The notes beneath the pieces are model-generated. The model saw only the letters and a program-made list of their open reading frames with translations, made no database searches and was not told the origin of the DNA. From the NCBI GenBank assembly GCA_020721005.1, contig DYNP01000013.1, positions 1-64,000 of the forward strand: 64,000 nucleotides of DNA. Direction: 5' to 3'. Below are positions 9,701-16,642 of this stretch, one piece after another. Position 1 is the stretch's first letter, and every line of letters begins with the position of its first letter. The DNA is from Thiomargarita sp. GTDB taxonomy: Bacteria > Pseudomonadota > Gammaproteobacteria > Beggiatoales > Beggiatoaceae. Made by a program: the position numbers and the translations under genes.

Positions 9701-11377
9701 TTGAGTAATACCCAACGCCTGTAAAAATTGCAAAGAACGTTCATTTCCTACAAAACAGAGTTTTACCGTGGGATATTCAGAATTTTGTTCAGTGGGCAAA
9801 TACACTTGAGGATGATAACTGCCTATTGTATAAGGTGCTAGCATACGATTGTCTGCAAGACGAATGATGGGCTGGTAACGAAGTAAACTGTGTGGAGATT
9901 GCCATAAAGTTGATGCTTTTTCCAACAAATAACTGTAAAACTGGATCAGCCATTCATCCGTTTGAGCAGTAATGAAACTGATCGGAATTTTTTTGAACAG
10001 ATCGCTGGTGGTTAGCACTGTTTTGGTGGCAGTCAAGTGATCACGGACATATTTCCATAATTTGGATTGAGGAGCAAGAGTTGGAAAAACCCAGGCTGCC
10101 CCGGGAATATCCAATAATTGAGCCAATTGCTGACTGCTAACTAATTGGCTAAGCTCATGATTTTCTGCCAAATAAGCTTGTTGGGAATGTACAAAACTGC
10201 CAGTTTCGGTGGGCAATAAAGCTTGAGTTTGTAGAGTGTGTAGGACCGCTTCATAAATCGGTCTTAAACGGCTTTCTGGAGAAAAATCAGCCTCATAAGT
10301 GGGTAAGGTTTTAAAAAAAGCTTCAGTTAATAACTTGAGTTTTTTCAGCAAAGGCAGGCTGTGAGCGATCAAAGTGGCCAATTTGGCAATTAACTGTTGA
10401 TTCCAAGGGTCGTTAATTTGAATGTTTTCCCGACTGTTGGTCAATAGAAAAGGTGCTTGGAGAATAAATCCCAGATGGCTGGGGCGCTCTGTGGGAAAAA
10501 AGCAGTAAATGGGAAATTTGCGTGGTTTTTCGGTGATCAAGGGGTAGGCCACACACAATTCATAATGCAGATCGTGTAAAGCATTTTTGGGAATGTGTTG
10601 TATGAAAGCCCAAAAGTACTCTGTTTGAGTGTTATGATTGATCAATTGTTGTAAACGAATGCGTTTTGTGGTTAAATTGGGAATGGTGTGAGCCAATAAT
10701 ATGGGTTTGACATATTTGGTATAATTCCCTTCATCTCCTTGATCGGTTTGCCATTTAATTTCTGTCAAGTGGCGCAGGAATAACAAGGGATGGGTGAGGG
10801 TTTTGAGTTTTTCTAAAATAATGGCATAAGTTTCTCTGGCAGGCAATTGGCTGGAAAATGGTAATTTAAAGAGAGTTTCTCCAATTTTGCGGGCCGGGTG
10901 GTCGTTGTCTAAGCGCACGGGAACGATGAAACGTTCGATCTTAAAACAAAAAGGGGGATCGTAGATTTCTGGGGTTTCCATGTATTGAAAAATGGCTTTA
11001 AAACCAATGCCAAACTTGCCAATTTGGGCTTGGTGTTTGTTGGAGTGACCAATGGAGGTGATGGCATTGATATGACCGAGACGTTGTTGTTGGTGATCGA
11101 GGTGTTCGGTGTTTGGATCGGTGAGGGAAAAATGAATTTTGCCATTGTGAGCAAACAGTAATTCTTGGGAAGTTAAGATAAAACGGGCTTTGCTGGCTTT
11201 GGCATCGTCGGCATTTTGTAATAATTCATAGAGAAAATGAGCTTGTTCGGAATAACGTTCGATAACATGATTTTTGATGCCTTGTAGGTAAGGTTGTTCA
11301 AGCAATTGTGCCCCTTGTTGTCTGGCTAGGGAAAGTTGAGCAAATAACTGGGCTTGGGTAGGGGTTAAAGTGAGCAT
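6779..11377 (-). CDS. Fusion of HSP90/sacsin-type ATPase domain with SF1 (Upf1/DNA2-like) helicase
   Basis: A 1,532-residue cytoplasmic protein with two nucleotide-binding modules. The N-terminal GHKL domain has the N-box FLYELLQNADDAK (about 48-60), a weak G1 box FAHNG and the G2 box GKFGIGFKAIF (120-130), as in sacsin and HSP90. A middle region of about 900 residues is mostly unassigned, with a Gln-rich, coiled-coil-like part. The C-terminal SF1 helicase has GPPGTGKT (1075-1082), FDEAS (about 1190), SGDPEQIAP, QYRSLPPIG, TVHSFQGYE (about 1388) and NVAISRAQDYLILV. Proteins combining such domains are poorly characterised; a role in defence or nucleic-acid surveillance is inference. The 5' third is A+C-rich and the rest G+T-rich on its coding strand. 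It is monocistronic and divergent from the GH3 gene. Confidence 0.85.
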   Translation of the reverse strand: MLTLTPTQAQLFAQLSLARQQGAQLLEQPYLQGIKNHVIERYSEQAHFLYELLQNADDAKASKARFILTSQELLFAHNGKIHFSLTDPNTEHLDHQQQRLGHINAITSIGHSNKHQAQIGKFGIGFKAIFQYMETPEIYDPPFCFKIERFIVPVRLDNDHPARKIGETLFKLPFSSQLPARETYAIILEKLKTLTHPLLFLRHLTEIKWQTDQGDEGNYTKYVKPILLAHTIPNLTTKRIRLQQLINHNTQTEYFWAFIQHIPKNALHDLHYELCVAYPLITEKPRKFPIYCFFPTERPSHLGFILQAPFLLTNSRENIQINDPWNQQLIAKLATLIAHSLPLLKKLKLLTEAFFKTLPTYEADFSPESRLRPIYEAVLHTLQTQALLPTETGSFVHSQQAYLAENHELSQLVSSQQLAQLLDIPGAAWVFPTLAPQSKLWKYVRDHLTATKTVLTTSDLFKKIPISFITAQTDEWLIQFYSYLLEKASTLWQSPHSLLRYQPIIRLADNRMLAPYTIGSYHPQVYLPTEQNSEYPTVKLCFVGNERSLQFLQALGITQPTEYEEIIYYLIPRYSETMVVPDSTLHADFKKFFHYFLVCPWQKRTAYLNLLSQLPFCRSVSHPDRQPGRQAPAQLYLRTPTLVHYFKFHTGIQWLDREFYQDIAEEVEEAKWLEFLQALGVADQPRLLKIPPPFSKEDRQRICRYKCTRDHFHELGFSYDYDLEGLAAFLAHPGLENSRLLWELLQPLTAKEEVFQGQYQWFYRKLHTYRFESQFLTQLKETAWLYNAALNCVKPAELVVSELAVHYEVQSYAAKVLLDKLGVVSQYLPEFTQEQRDKYELGEQMWQLAVHQGQAPMSLLTQWQSFLVQQQAKGESVLNSNTSTALQVLDKRRQVLQDQQSQLAYQLDRLNDIQVLQVQLQTTEKYSFLWFKLLLQLEQLLSYESLQTQRLGSQFHLSFGAVEKENDYALILRLPAQTIPNLIEDSPNLSLQLGVGQQRLQWGVHSLYVKGLTVHVQLKSAVPAVDLSKVQRVVLTTHNPVLILEALARAFDALSLPDEYLLPAHLPKSLDFVIGPPGTGKTTYLVQEKIQPLLKKRLKILVLTPTNQAADVLFKKLSPIAQVWQVPLIRFGKNTVVAWNNPKTVETTVGSLSHWQSYTLITTLARLTYEGFNVFSKEKLHELPWDVIVFDEASMLLLAGVAYVFCRYSEAQFILSGDPEQIAPIAMSREWQVETVYTFVQFDPFSTSTALKTVFLGTQYRSLPPIGHVYSHLSYQGRLQHARTMPVLAPVWLRGERVAPITVIEFPVLVEEALYQPLRLAHSSPYHLYSALLTVELIVHLLAANPELAKPDQLGVVCPYSAQAHVLDKLLKARLLGLPAPLVGTVHSFQGYECPMIITVLNPPVHSHPNSLLNQQSVLNVAISRAQDYLILVLPDSNEFPVLQRIKAICRHPEVVPHCQWVSARKMEHRLFEQEQYLKEHCHLESHQSINVYAASLGNYQISHAESSVDIVWSPNQRGESLKAGDRVKSLD

Positions 11378-11410
11378 GGGGGACTGTGGTCAGTGGTTTT
11401 CCCAAATACA

Positions 11411-11439
11411 TTGTGAATTGGGGGGGGCTGGGCTATAAT
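11411..11439 (+). promoter_or_regulatory. Sigma-70 promoter of the GH3 gene
   Basis: TTGTGA (11411-11416) and TATAAT (11434-11439) are separated by 17 bases. Transcription would begin near 11446, which rules out an in-frame ATG further upstream as start and supports the ATG at 11476. Confidence 0.7.
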
Positions 11440-11475
11440 GAGGGGAAAATATGTGCACATGCTGAGGATAAATTG

Positions 11476-12693
11476 ATGAAAAATGAGTTGAGTAGACGAT
11501 TGTTTTTGCAGCGATTGGCTTATTATACGGGCACCGTTCCTTGTTTGGCAAGTTGTGTCTTGCAGCAGGATACAGCCAATGCCACCGGTGTTCCTATTAC
11601 CACTGGGGAATTTCCGGCGGAGAAGTTGGCTCAATTGTTGTTGGTGGGGTTTCGGGGAGTGACGATGGCGACTGCTTCTGATTTTGTCACGGAGTTGCAT
11701 ACTTATCCTTTTGGGGGAATTATTTTGTTTGATGAGGATGTGGAGCAGTCGGGTCCCCGCAATATTCAAAGTGCTGCTCAAGTACAGAATTTGGTGGGAG
11801 GGTTGCAGGCGATCAGTGCAGTCCCATTGTTGGTGGCTATTGATTGTGAGGGGGGCAATGTTAACCGGTTTTCGAGAATTAAGAGGTTTCCCAATATGCC
11901 TTCTCATCAGGAATTGGGACGGCGTGACGACAGTGTAGCAACTTATAATTATGCCACAGCAATGGCTAAGTCTTTGGTTAGTTTGGGGATTAATTGGAAT
12001 TTGGCGCCGGTGGTGGATGTGAATGTTAATCCACGCAATCCGATTATTGGTGCCCGGCAAAGAAGTTTTTCTGCCGATCCCAGAGTGATCGCGCGACAAG
12101 CTGAGGCATTTATTCGGGCTCATCGGGCTCAGGGGGTGTTGACTGCGTTGAAACATTTTCCTGGACATGGCAGTACAAAGGTTGATTCTCATTTGGAATT
12201 GCCCGAAGTGACTCATACTTGGAGTGCGAAGGAATTGCAGCCGTATCGGGATTTGTTGGGAACGGTGCCAATTGATGCGATTATGACAGCGCATTTGTAT
12301 AATCGGGTTTTGGATGCGGAGTTTCCAGCCACTTTGTCCCCACGTACTATTGGTGGTTTGTTGCGAGGAAAATCGGTAGAGTTGGCAAAGTTTGGTCAGT
12401 CCCAATTGAGTGGCATGGCTTTGAATTATAATGGATTGGTTATTTCAGATGATTTGCAGATGCATGCTATTACCCGGCATTTTTCTTTAAAGATGGCTTT
12501 GTATAAGGCGATGATGGCTGGGGTGGATATGATGATTTTGGGGAATAATACGGGTCGGTATGTGGAGCGCTTGGGTAGTCGGGCAGTGCAGGCTTTGCAG
12601 GAGTTGGTGCGGGAGGGAAAATTGAGTGTTGTTCAATTGGAGCAGGCATATCAACGAGTGCAAGTTTTGAAGCGGGCAGTTGGTATTTTATAA
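11476..12693 (+). CDS. Family 3 glycoside hydrolase (beta-N-acetylhexosaminidase), Tat-exported lipoprotein
   Basis: Relative of NagZ, which removes N-acetylglucosamine from peptidoglycan fragments. The family signature KHFPGHGSTKVDSH gives the His/Asp catalytic pair, and GLVISDDLQM carries the Asp nucleophile region. The start at 11476 has GAGGA seven bases upstream and lies 37 bases after a TATAAT box. The N-terminus reads SRRLFLQRL, a twin-arginine motif, followed by LASC, a lipobox. The mature enzyme is therefore predicted to be a lipid-anchored protein exported by Tat, unlike the cytoplasmic NagZ of most gammaproteobacteria. Length is 405 residues. ruvA follows after 17 bases in the same unit. 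Confidence 0.88.
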   Translation: MKNELSRRLFLQRLAYYTGTVPCLASCVLQQDTANATGVPITTGEFPAEKLAQLLLVGFRGVTMATASDFVTELHTYPFGGIILFDEDVEQSGPRNIQSAAQVQNLVGGLQAISAVPLLVAIDCEGGNVNRFSRIKRFPNMPSHQELGRRDDSVATYNYATAMAKSLVSLGINWNLAPVVDVNVNPRNPIIGARQRSFSADPRVIARQAEAFIRAHRAQGVLTALKHFPGHGSTKVDSHLELPEVTHTWSAKELQPYRDLLGTVPIDAIMTAHLYNRVLDAEFPATLSPRTIGGLLRGKSVELAKFGQSQLSGMALNYNGLVISDDLQMHAITRHFSLKMALYKAMMAGVDMMILGNNTGRYVERLGSRAVQALQELVREGKLSVVQLEQAYQRVQVLKRAVGIL

Positions 12694-12710
12694 GGAGAGA
12701 ATAGACAGTT

Positions 12711-13307
12711 ATGTTTGATTATGTGCAAGGTATTGTGGTGGAAAAACAGGCGCCGTTGGTGGTGGTGGAGGTGCAGGGGATTGGTTATGAGTTGTTGGCG
12801 CCAATGTCCACTTGTTATCAGTTGTCGATTGGACAGGGACCGGTAAAGTTGTTTACTCATTGGATCTTGCGTGATGGATGTTGCAGTTTGTATGGGTTTT
12901 TGAGTTTGGCTGAGCGGCATTTATTTCGAGAGTTGTTGCGGGTGAATGGGGTGGGACCAAAATTGGCTTTGAGTATTTTGTCGACTATGGAATTGTCGGT
13001 TTTTGTGCAGTGTATAGAGTTGAATGAGACTGCTCGATTGTTGAAGGTTCCCGGGGTGGGTAAGAAGACTGCAGAGCGCTTGGTATTGGAGTTGCGAGAT
13101 CGTTTGAAAACGGTGCAGATTCCCAAAGTTGGATCAGGGCAACGTTTGGGGGTGCAATTGGTTTCATCGGCTTTTGAAGAGGCAGTGGGAGGGTTGGTCG
13201 CTTTGGGTTTTAAGTCGTCTGAAGCGGAACGTTTGGTGACAAAAGTATTTCAAGAGGGAATGAGCAGTGAGGAGTTGATTCGATTGGCTTTGCGAGCCAG
13301 TTTGTGA
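12711..13307 (+). CDS. ruvA: Holliday junction branch-migration protein RuvA
   Basis: DNA-binding subunit of the RuvAB branch-migration complex. The 198-residue length is normal. Domain I (OB fold, about 1-62) starts MFDYVQGIVVEK and ends near LYGFL. Domain II has two helix-hairpin-helix motifs, LLRVNGVGPKLALSIL and LLKVPGVGKKTAERLV, which hold the four-way junction. Domain III (about 150-198) is the RuvB-contacting C-terminus. AGGAGAG lies upstream of the ATG. ruvB and ruvC, usually adjacent, are absent; here ruvA is cotranscribed with the GH3 gene. Codon choice is strongly TTG-rich for leucine, like the preceding gene. Confidence 0.96.
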   Translation: MFDYVQGIVVEKQAPLVVVEVQGIGYELLAPMSTCYQLSIGQGPVKLFTHWILRDGCCSLYGFLSLAERHLFRELLRVNGVGPKLALSILSTMELSVFVQCIELNETARLLKVPGVGKKTAERLVLELRDRLKTVQIPKVGSGQRLGVQLVSSAFEEAVGGLVALGFKSSEAERLVTKVFQEGMSSEELIRLALRASL

Positions 13308-13333
13308 GCAGATGCACAGGATAAGAAGTCCGT

Positions 13334-13368
13334 GTAGGATGTGCTGAGCGTTGTTTGCGAAGTGCATC
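13334..13368 (-). repeat. Short interspersed palindrome, family B, copy 1
   Basis: A 35-bp sequence whose complement begins GATGCACTTCGCAAACAACG and ends CTCAGCACATCCTAC. It faces the inverted copy at 13453-13487, so together they can form a long hairpin after ruvA. Six copies occur in the window. Confidence 0.8.
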
Positions 13369-13452
13369 TGTCGCGTTTATGTCCATTCCCAATCTGCCTA
13401 ATAAATGTCAAGCACTACAAAATTATGAAAATTTGAATATTGTTCCCCGATT

Positions 13453-13487
13453 GATGCGCTTCGCAGACAACGCTCAGCACATCCTAC
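13453..13487 (+). repeat. Short interspersed palindrome, family B, copy 2
   Basis: Starts GATGCGCTTCGCAGACAACG and ends CTCAGCACATCCTAC; inverted relative to copy 1, 84 bases away. It is placed between the ruvA unit and the promoter of the kinase gene and may act as a boundary. Confidence 0.8.
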
Positions 13488-13520
13488 ACAGGATACTTTA
13501 TTATGGCGCGTAAGCCACAG

Positions 13521-13550
13521 TTGACAGTAGGAATAAATGAGCAGTAAAAT
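13521..13550 (+). promoter_or_regulatory. Sigma-70 promoter of the kinase/FGE gene
   Basis: TTGACA (13521-13526) and TAAAAT (13545-13550) with an 18-base spacer. GAGGAGAAG follows about 10 bases before the ATG at 13587, giving a short leader. Confidence 0.6.
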
Positions 13551-13586
13551 AGCGGAAGTGAATTTGTGGATGAGGAGAAGTAAAGT

Positions 13587-15791
13587 ATGTCTCAATCGTT
13601 AGATAAACCCTTAGACAGGGGTAAATTATTGCACCGACGTTTGATTTGTCTGTTGCTTGCTTCAATGCGGCAAGTACCTGGTTTGGGGGCAGTGGTGGAG
13701 TTGGCTATGGGATGGCAGCAGGCGGCTATGGAGTTACGTCAACAACAGGATAAGCAAAGTTTGGAGGAGCGAGTCAGTCAGTTAGAGGAGGCTATGCGTA
13801 TTCCGCCTGGGGAAATCAAGTCATTGGCGGTGGAAGTGATTGACCAGCAACGTCGCCAAGGATTGGCGATTTCTGCAGATCGTGCAAAAGCCATTGTCGA
13901 GATTGCCGGTTATTTGCCAGCCACAATTCGGGAGCGGGTGCAATCAACCTTGCATCAGGCCAGACATTATGGCACAGCACTGCAGACCGTGTTGCCCCTG
14001 GATGACAGTGCCTCTGAAATGGAGAAAAATGAGTTTGACCGCGCCTTGCTTCCCCGTCGTCGTCCCCGATTTCAAAGTGGCGACAAAGTATTGGAAGGAC
14101 CTCCTCAATGGCGACTGACTGAATTGATAGGGACCGGCAGTTTTGGAGAGGTGTGGCAGGCTTATCATCGGCAGATGAGACGTTATTTTGCAGTGAAGTT
14201 TTGTCATGATGAGGTCAGTGCTAAAATTTTGGTGCGTGAGGCTGAGACTCTGATCACATTGCATGAGCGATTGCCTGATCATCCGCAGGTGGTAAAGTTG
14301 GTGGAATTGCAATTGGAGGTCGAGCCTTATTGGTTGGCATTTGAATATGTGCAAGGTGGGACTTTGGAATCTCTGATGCGGGCTAAGCAGTTTGGTTGGC
14401 AGGAGGCAGTGCAATTGGTGGCCTCATTGTGTCGGGGGATGGCGGCTGTGCATGACATTGGGATCGTGCATCGGGATTTGAAGCCAGAGAATATTTTATT
14501 GACCGCAGAGGGAGTGCCAAGAATTACCGATTTTGGGATCGGGAAGATTATTGTAGAACAGGAGTCTAAGACACGCTTGCAAGAAGGTACTATTTTAGCT
14601 GGGGCAGGGACGCCAGTGTATGCTTCAAGCGAGCAATTAAGAGGGTTGGCAGCTGAGCCAACGGACGATGTGTATTCGTTGGGGGTGATACTGTGGCAAT
14701 TGTTGGTGCACAGTTTGGAGGTACCGCGGTATGTGAAAGTGAGTTTGCAAGAGGCATCCGCACCGATTCCAGAGGCAGTGCAGCAAATAGTCTTGTCCTG
14801 TATAGATTGTCCTCGAAAACATCGTCCTGCAAATGCAAAGGTGCTGTTGCAACAATTGGAGACCGTATTGGGAAATTCCCCGGTGCAGGCGCAACAATCC
14901 CAGCCTCAATCCCCACCTTCTAAATCCCCGCCAGTTTCAAGTCCTCAATCTGTTTCTGGCTTGGAGAGATTGCCAATTGCTCAATCGGATCCAGTGCAGA
15001 TAGAGGAATTTGAGTTTGAAGTGGTGACGGTGCAAATTGGCAAGGATGGACAGCTTAATAAGCAAACTCGTCGAGCCAAGAATACTCAATATGTTTATGA
15101 GTTGGGAAAGGGGGTGCGTTTGGAATTGGTGCATATTCCAGCCGGGGAATTTATGATGGGCTCTCCAGCAACTGAGAAAGGGCGTTACGATGATGAAGGA
15201 CCCCAACACAAGGTGAAGATAGCTCGTCCTTTTGCCATGGGTAAATACCCTATCACTCAGGCACAATATGAGGCGATTATGGGAAAGAATCCTTCCCATT
15301 TTAAGGGTGCCCAGCGTCCAGTCGAGACTGTAAGTTGGGACGAGTGCAATGAATTTCGCAAGCGCTTGTCGGAGCGTTTGGGAGTGGAATTTAAGCTGCC
15401 GAGTGAAGCGCAATGGGAATATGCATGTCGGGCCGGAACAACGACGGCTTACTCATTTGGGGATGAGGCAAGCCAATTGGGAAACTATGCGTGGTACACA
15501 GAAAATTCTGGGGAAAAAACTCACCCTGTTGGCGAAAAGAAGCCCAATGCGTGGGGTTTGTATGACATGCACGGGAATGTATGGGAATGGTGTGAGGACC
15601 TGTGGCACTCAAACTATGAAGGAGCACCCACTGATGGAAGTGCGTGGATGAGTGGAGGTACTTCTGATGAGCGTCCCCTTCGTGGGGGTTCTTGGGGCGA
15701 CTATGGCGATTGGTTGCGTTGTGCCACCCGTTATGGGGACGATTCAACTAACGGGCTCAGCAGCAGGGGTTTGCGTCTTTCCAGGATGTAA
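13587..15791 (+). CDS. Ser/Thr protein kinase fused to FGE/sulfatase-modifying-factor domain; candidate DGR target
   Basis: A 734-residue protein. Residues 1-170 are an unassigned helical region. A Hanks-type kinase follows: glycine loop GTGSFGEVW, ATP lysine in FAVKF, catalytic HRDLKPEN near 294 and DFGIG near 314. A Pro/Ser/Gln linker (about 430-480) leads to an FGE-type domain (about 505-734: IPAGEFMMGSP, LPSEAQWEYACRAGTT, GLYDMHGNVWEWCED). The last residues, 699-734, begin RGGSW and end GLRLSRM, with variable positions spaced as in C-type-lectin/FGE targets of diversity-generating retroelements. No reverse transcriptase or template repeat is in the window. The kinase probably signals from the ligand-binding FGE fold; partners are unknown. 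Confidence 0.9.
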   Translation: MSQSLDKPLDRGKLLHRRLICLLLASMRQVPGLGAVVELAMGWQQAAMELRQQQDKQSLEERVSQLEEAMRIPPGEIKSLAVEVIDQQRRQGLAISADRAKAIVEIAGYLPATIRERVQSTLHQARHYGTALQTVLPLDDSASEMEKNEFDRALLPRRRPRFQSGDKVLEGPPQWRLTELIGTGSFGEVWQAYHRQMRRYFAVKFCHDEVSAKILVREAETLITLHERLPDHPQVVKLVELQLEVEPYWLAFEYVQGGTLESLMRAKQFGWQEAVQLVASLCRGMAAVHDIGIVHRDLKPENILLTAEGVPRITDFGIGKIIVEQESKTRLQEGTILAGAGTPVYASSEQLRGLAAEPTDDVYSLGVILWQLLVHSLEVPRYVKVSLQEASAPIPEAVQQIVLSCIDCPRKHRPANAKVLLQQLETVLGNSPVQAQQSQPQSPPSKSPPVSSPQSVSGLERLPIAQSDPVQIEEFEFEVVTVQIGKDGQLNKQTRRAKNTQYVYELGKGVRLELVHIPAGEFMMGSPATEKGRYDDEGPQHKVKIARPFAMGKYPITQAQYEAIMGKNPSHFKGAQRPVETVSWDECNEFRKRLSERLGVEFKLPSEAQWEYACRAGTTTAYSFGDEASQLGNYAWYTENSGEKTHPVGEKKPNAWGLYDMHGNVWEWCEDLWHSNYEGAPTDGSAWMSGGTSDERPLRGGSWGDYGDWLRCATRYGDDSTNGLSSRGLRLSRM
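15681..15788 (+). other. Candidate DGR variable region at the 3' end of the kinase/FGE gene
   Basis: The last 36 codons encode RGGSW, LRCATR and GLRLSRM as fixed anchors around positions reading GDYGD, YGDDSTNG and SS. In known FGE-type targets those positions correspond to AAC/AAT codons in the template repeat, changed at adenines. Codons here such as GGC-GAC-TAT-GGC-GAT and AGC-AGC fit such changes. The call rests on family resemblance, because the template is not in the window. Confidence 0.55.
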
Positions 15792-15984
15792 ATCTCGGCA
15801 CTGTGTGCTTTTAACCTTTTATATCTTTTGTTTTTTGAATCTTTGTCCTTACGGACTCAAAATCTAGTAGGAAGTTGGGGGCTGGCCGGCGCGGAATTTT
15901 TATTCTACCTTAAATAGGTATAGACGCGATTAATCGCGTCTCTCGAGGCTTTAGCCGGCTAGCAGTCGGCCCTTGCCATTTTCT
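15792..15984. other. Intergenic sequence after the kinase/FGE gene, with palindrome
   Basis: No gene is visible. A perfect 20-base palindrome AGACGCGATTAATCGCGTCT lies at 15922-15941 and recurs at 16622-16641, bracketing the two transposable units. A fragment of family A arm (GAGGCTTTAGCCGG) is at about 15946-15959. The sequence just after the stop codon is where a DGR initiation sequence would be expected. Confidence 0.6.
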
Positions 15985-16258
15985 CTCGTTCCCAAGTGCC
16001 ACTTGGGAATGCAGTCTTGACCGCGTCGCGGTCAATCACTCATCAATCTACCCTCTCGTATAAACAGGATCCGCCCCAGTTGTCCCACATGATCACGCCC
16101 ACTGGAATAGTGCCAATGTTCACTCAACCCCACATAACTCCTCATTTCACCAGGCTTTGATGGAGATATTCCAGTTTCTGTAATAGCATTCCATTACCTT
16201 ATTTGTACAGGCCGCGACGCGGTCAAGACTGCATTCCCAAGTGGCACTTGGGAACGAG
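15985..16258. mobile_element. 274-bp MITE-like element with 49-bp terminal inverted repeats, copy 1
   Basis: The left end 15985-16033 (starts CTCGTTCCCAAGTGCCACTT) and right end 16210-16258 are inverted repeats matching at 48 of 49 positions. Each end contains two internal palindromes, CCAAGTGCCACTTGG and GACCGCGTCGCGGTC, like paired REP sequences. The core carries a decayed transposase fragment. Copy 2 lies 345 bases further on. Confidence 0.88.
16032..16190 (-). pseudogene. Remnant of REP-associated tyrosine transposase (RAYT), C-terminal part, copy 1
   Basis: Minus-strand translation gives LQKLEYLHQSLVK in one frame and then, after a one-base shift, MRSYVGLSEHWHYSSGRDH to a TGA at 16034-16032. 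These match in order the conserved C-terminal segments of Y1-type REP-associated transposases (YIHxNPVKxGxVxxPExWxxSSxRxY). The catalytic N-terminal half is gone and the frame is broken, so the fragment is inactive. Confidence 0.7.
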
Positions 16259-16329
16259 GCAAAGTCTTCATTCCAATTGACCGGCTAAAGCCTCCATTCC
16301 AACTGCTTACCGGCTAAAGCCTCCATTCT
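16259..16329. repeat. Family A arm fragments between the two MITE copies
   Basis: Two arms reading CCGGCTAAAGCCTCCATTC lie in the 71-base spacer between the 274-bp elements. They are partial family A sequences, as at 15946-15959. Confidence 0.7.
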
Positions 16330-16603
16330 CTCGTTCCCAAGTGCCACTTGGGAATGCAGTCTTGACCGCGTCGCGGTCAATCACTCATCAATCTACCCTC
16401 TCGTATAAACAGGATCCGCCCCAGTTGTCCCACATGATCACGCCCACTGGAATAGTGCCAATGTTCACTCAACCCCACATAACTCCTCATTTCACCAGGC
16501 TTTGATGGAGATATTCCAGTTTCTGTAATAGCATTCCATTACCTTACTTGTACAGACCGCGACGCGGTCAAGACTGCATTCCCAAGTGGCACTTGGGGAC
16601 GAG
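16330..16603. mobile_element. 274-bp MITE-like element with 49-bp terminal inverted repeats, copy 2
   Basis: Near-identical direct copy of 15985-16258; I see three base differences (in the TTACTTGTACAGACC segment and near the right end). The near identity indicates recent duplication or two recent insertions. Confidence 0.88.
16377..16535 (-). pseudogene. Remnant of REP-associated tyrosine transposase (RAYT), copy 2
   Basis: Identical in layout to the fragment in copy 1, with the same frame break after SLVK. Both copies therefore derive from one already decayed ancestor and must have moved or been duplicated with help from outside. Confidence 0.65.
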
Positions 16604-16642
16604 GCAAAGTTTAAATCCCACAGACGCGATTAATCGCGTCTA

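Noticed and set aside
11365-12405. 346-codon minus-strand frame opposite the GH3 gene
   Set aside because: Antisense shadow of a gene with clear catalytic motifs; composition rich in Arg/Gln/His as expected for a shadow.
13944-15747. Long minus-strand frames opposite the kinase/FGE gene
   Set aside because: Shadows; the plus-strand protein carries complete kinase and FGE motifs.
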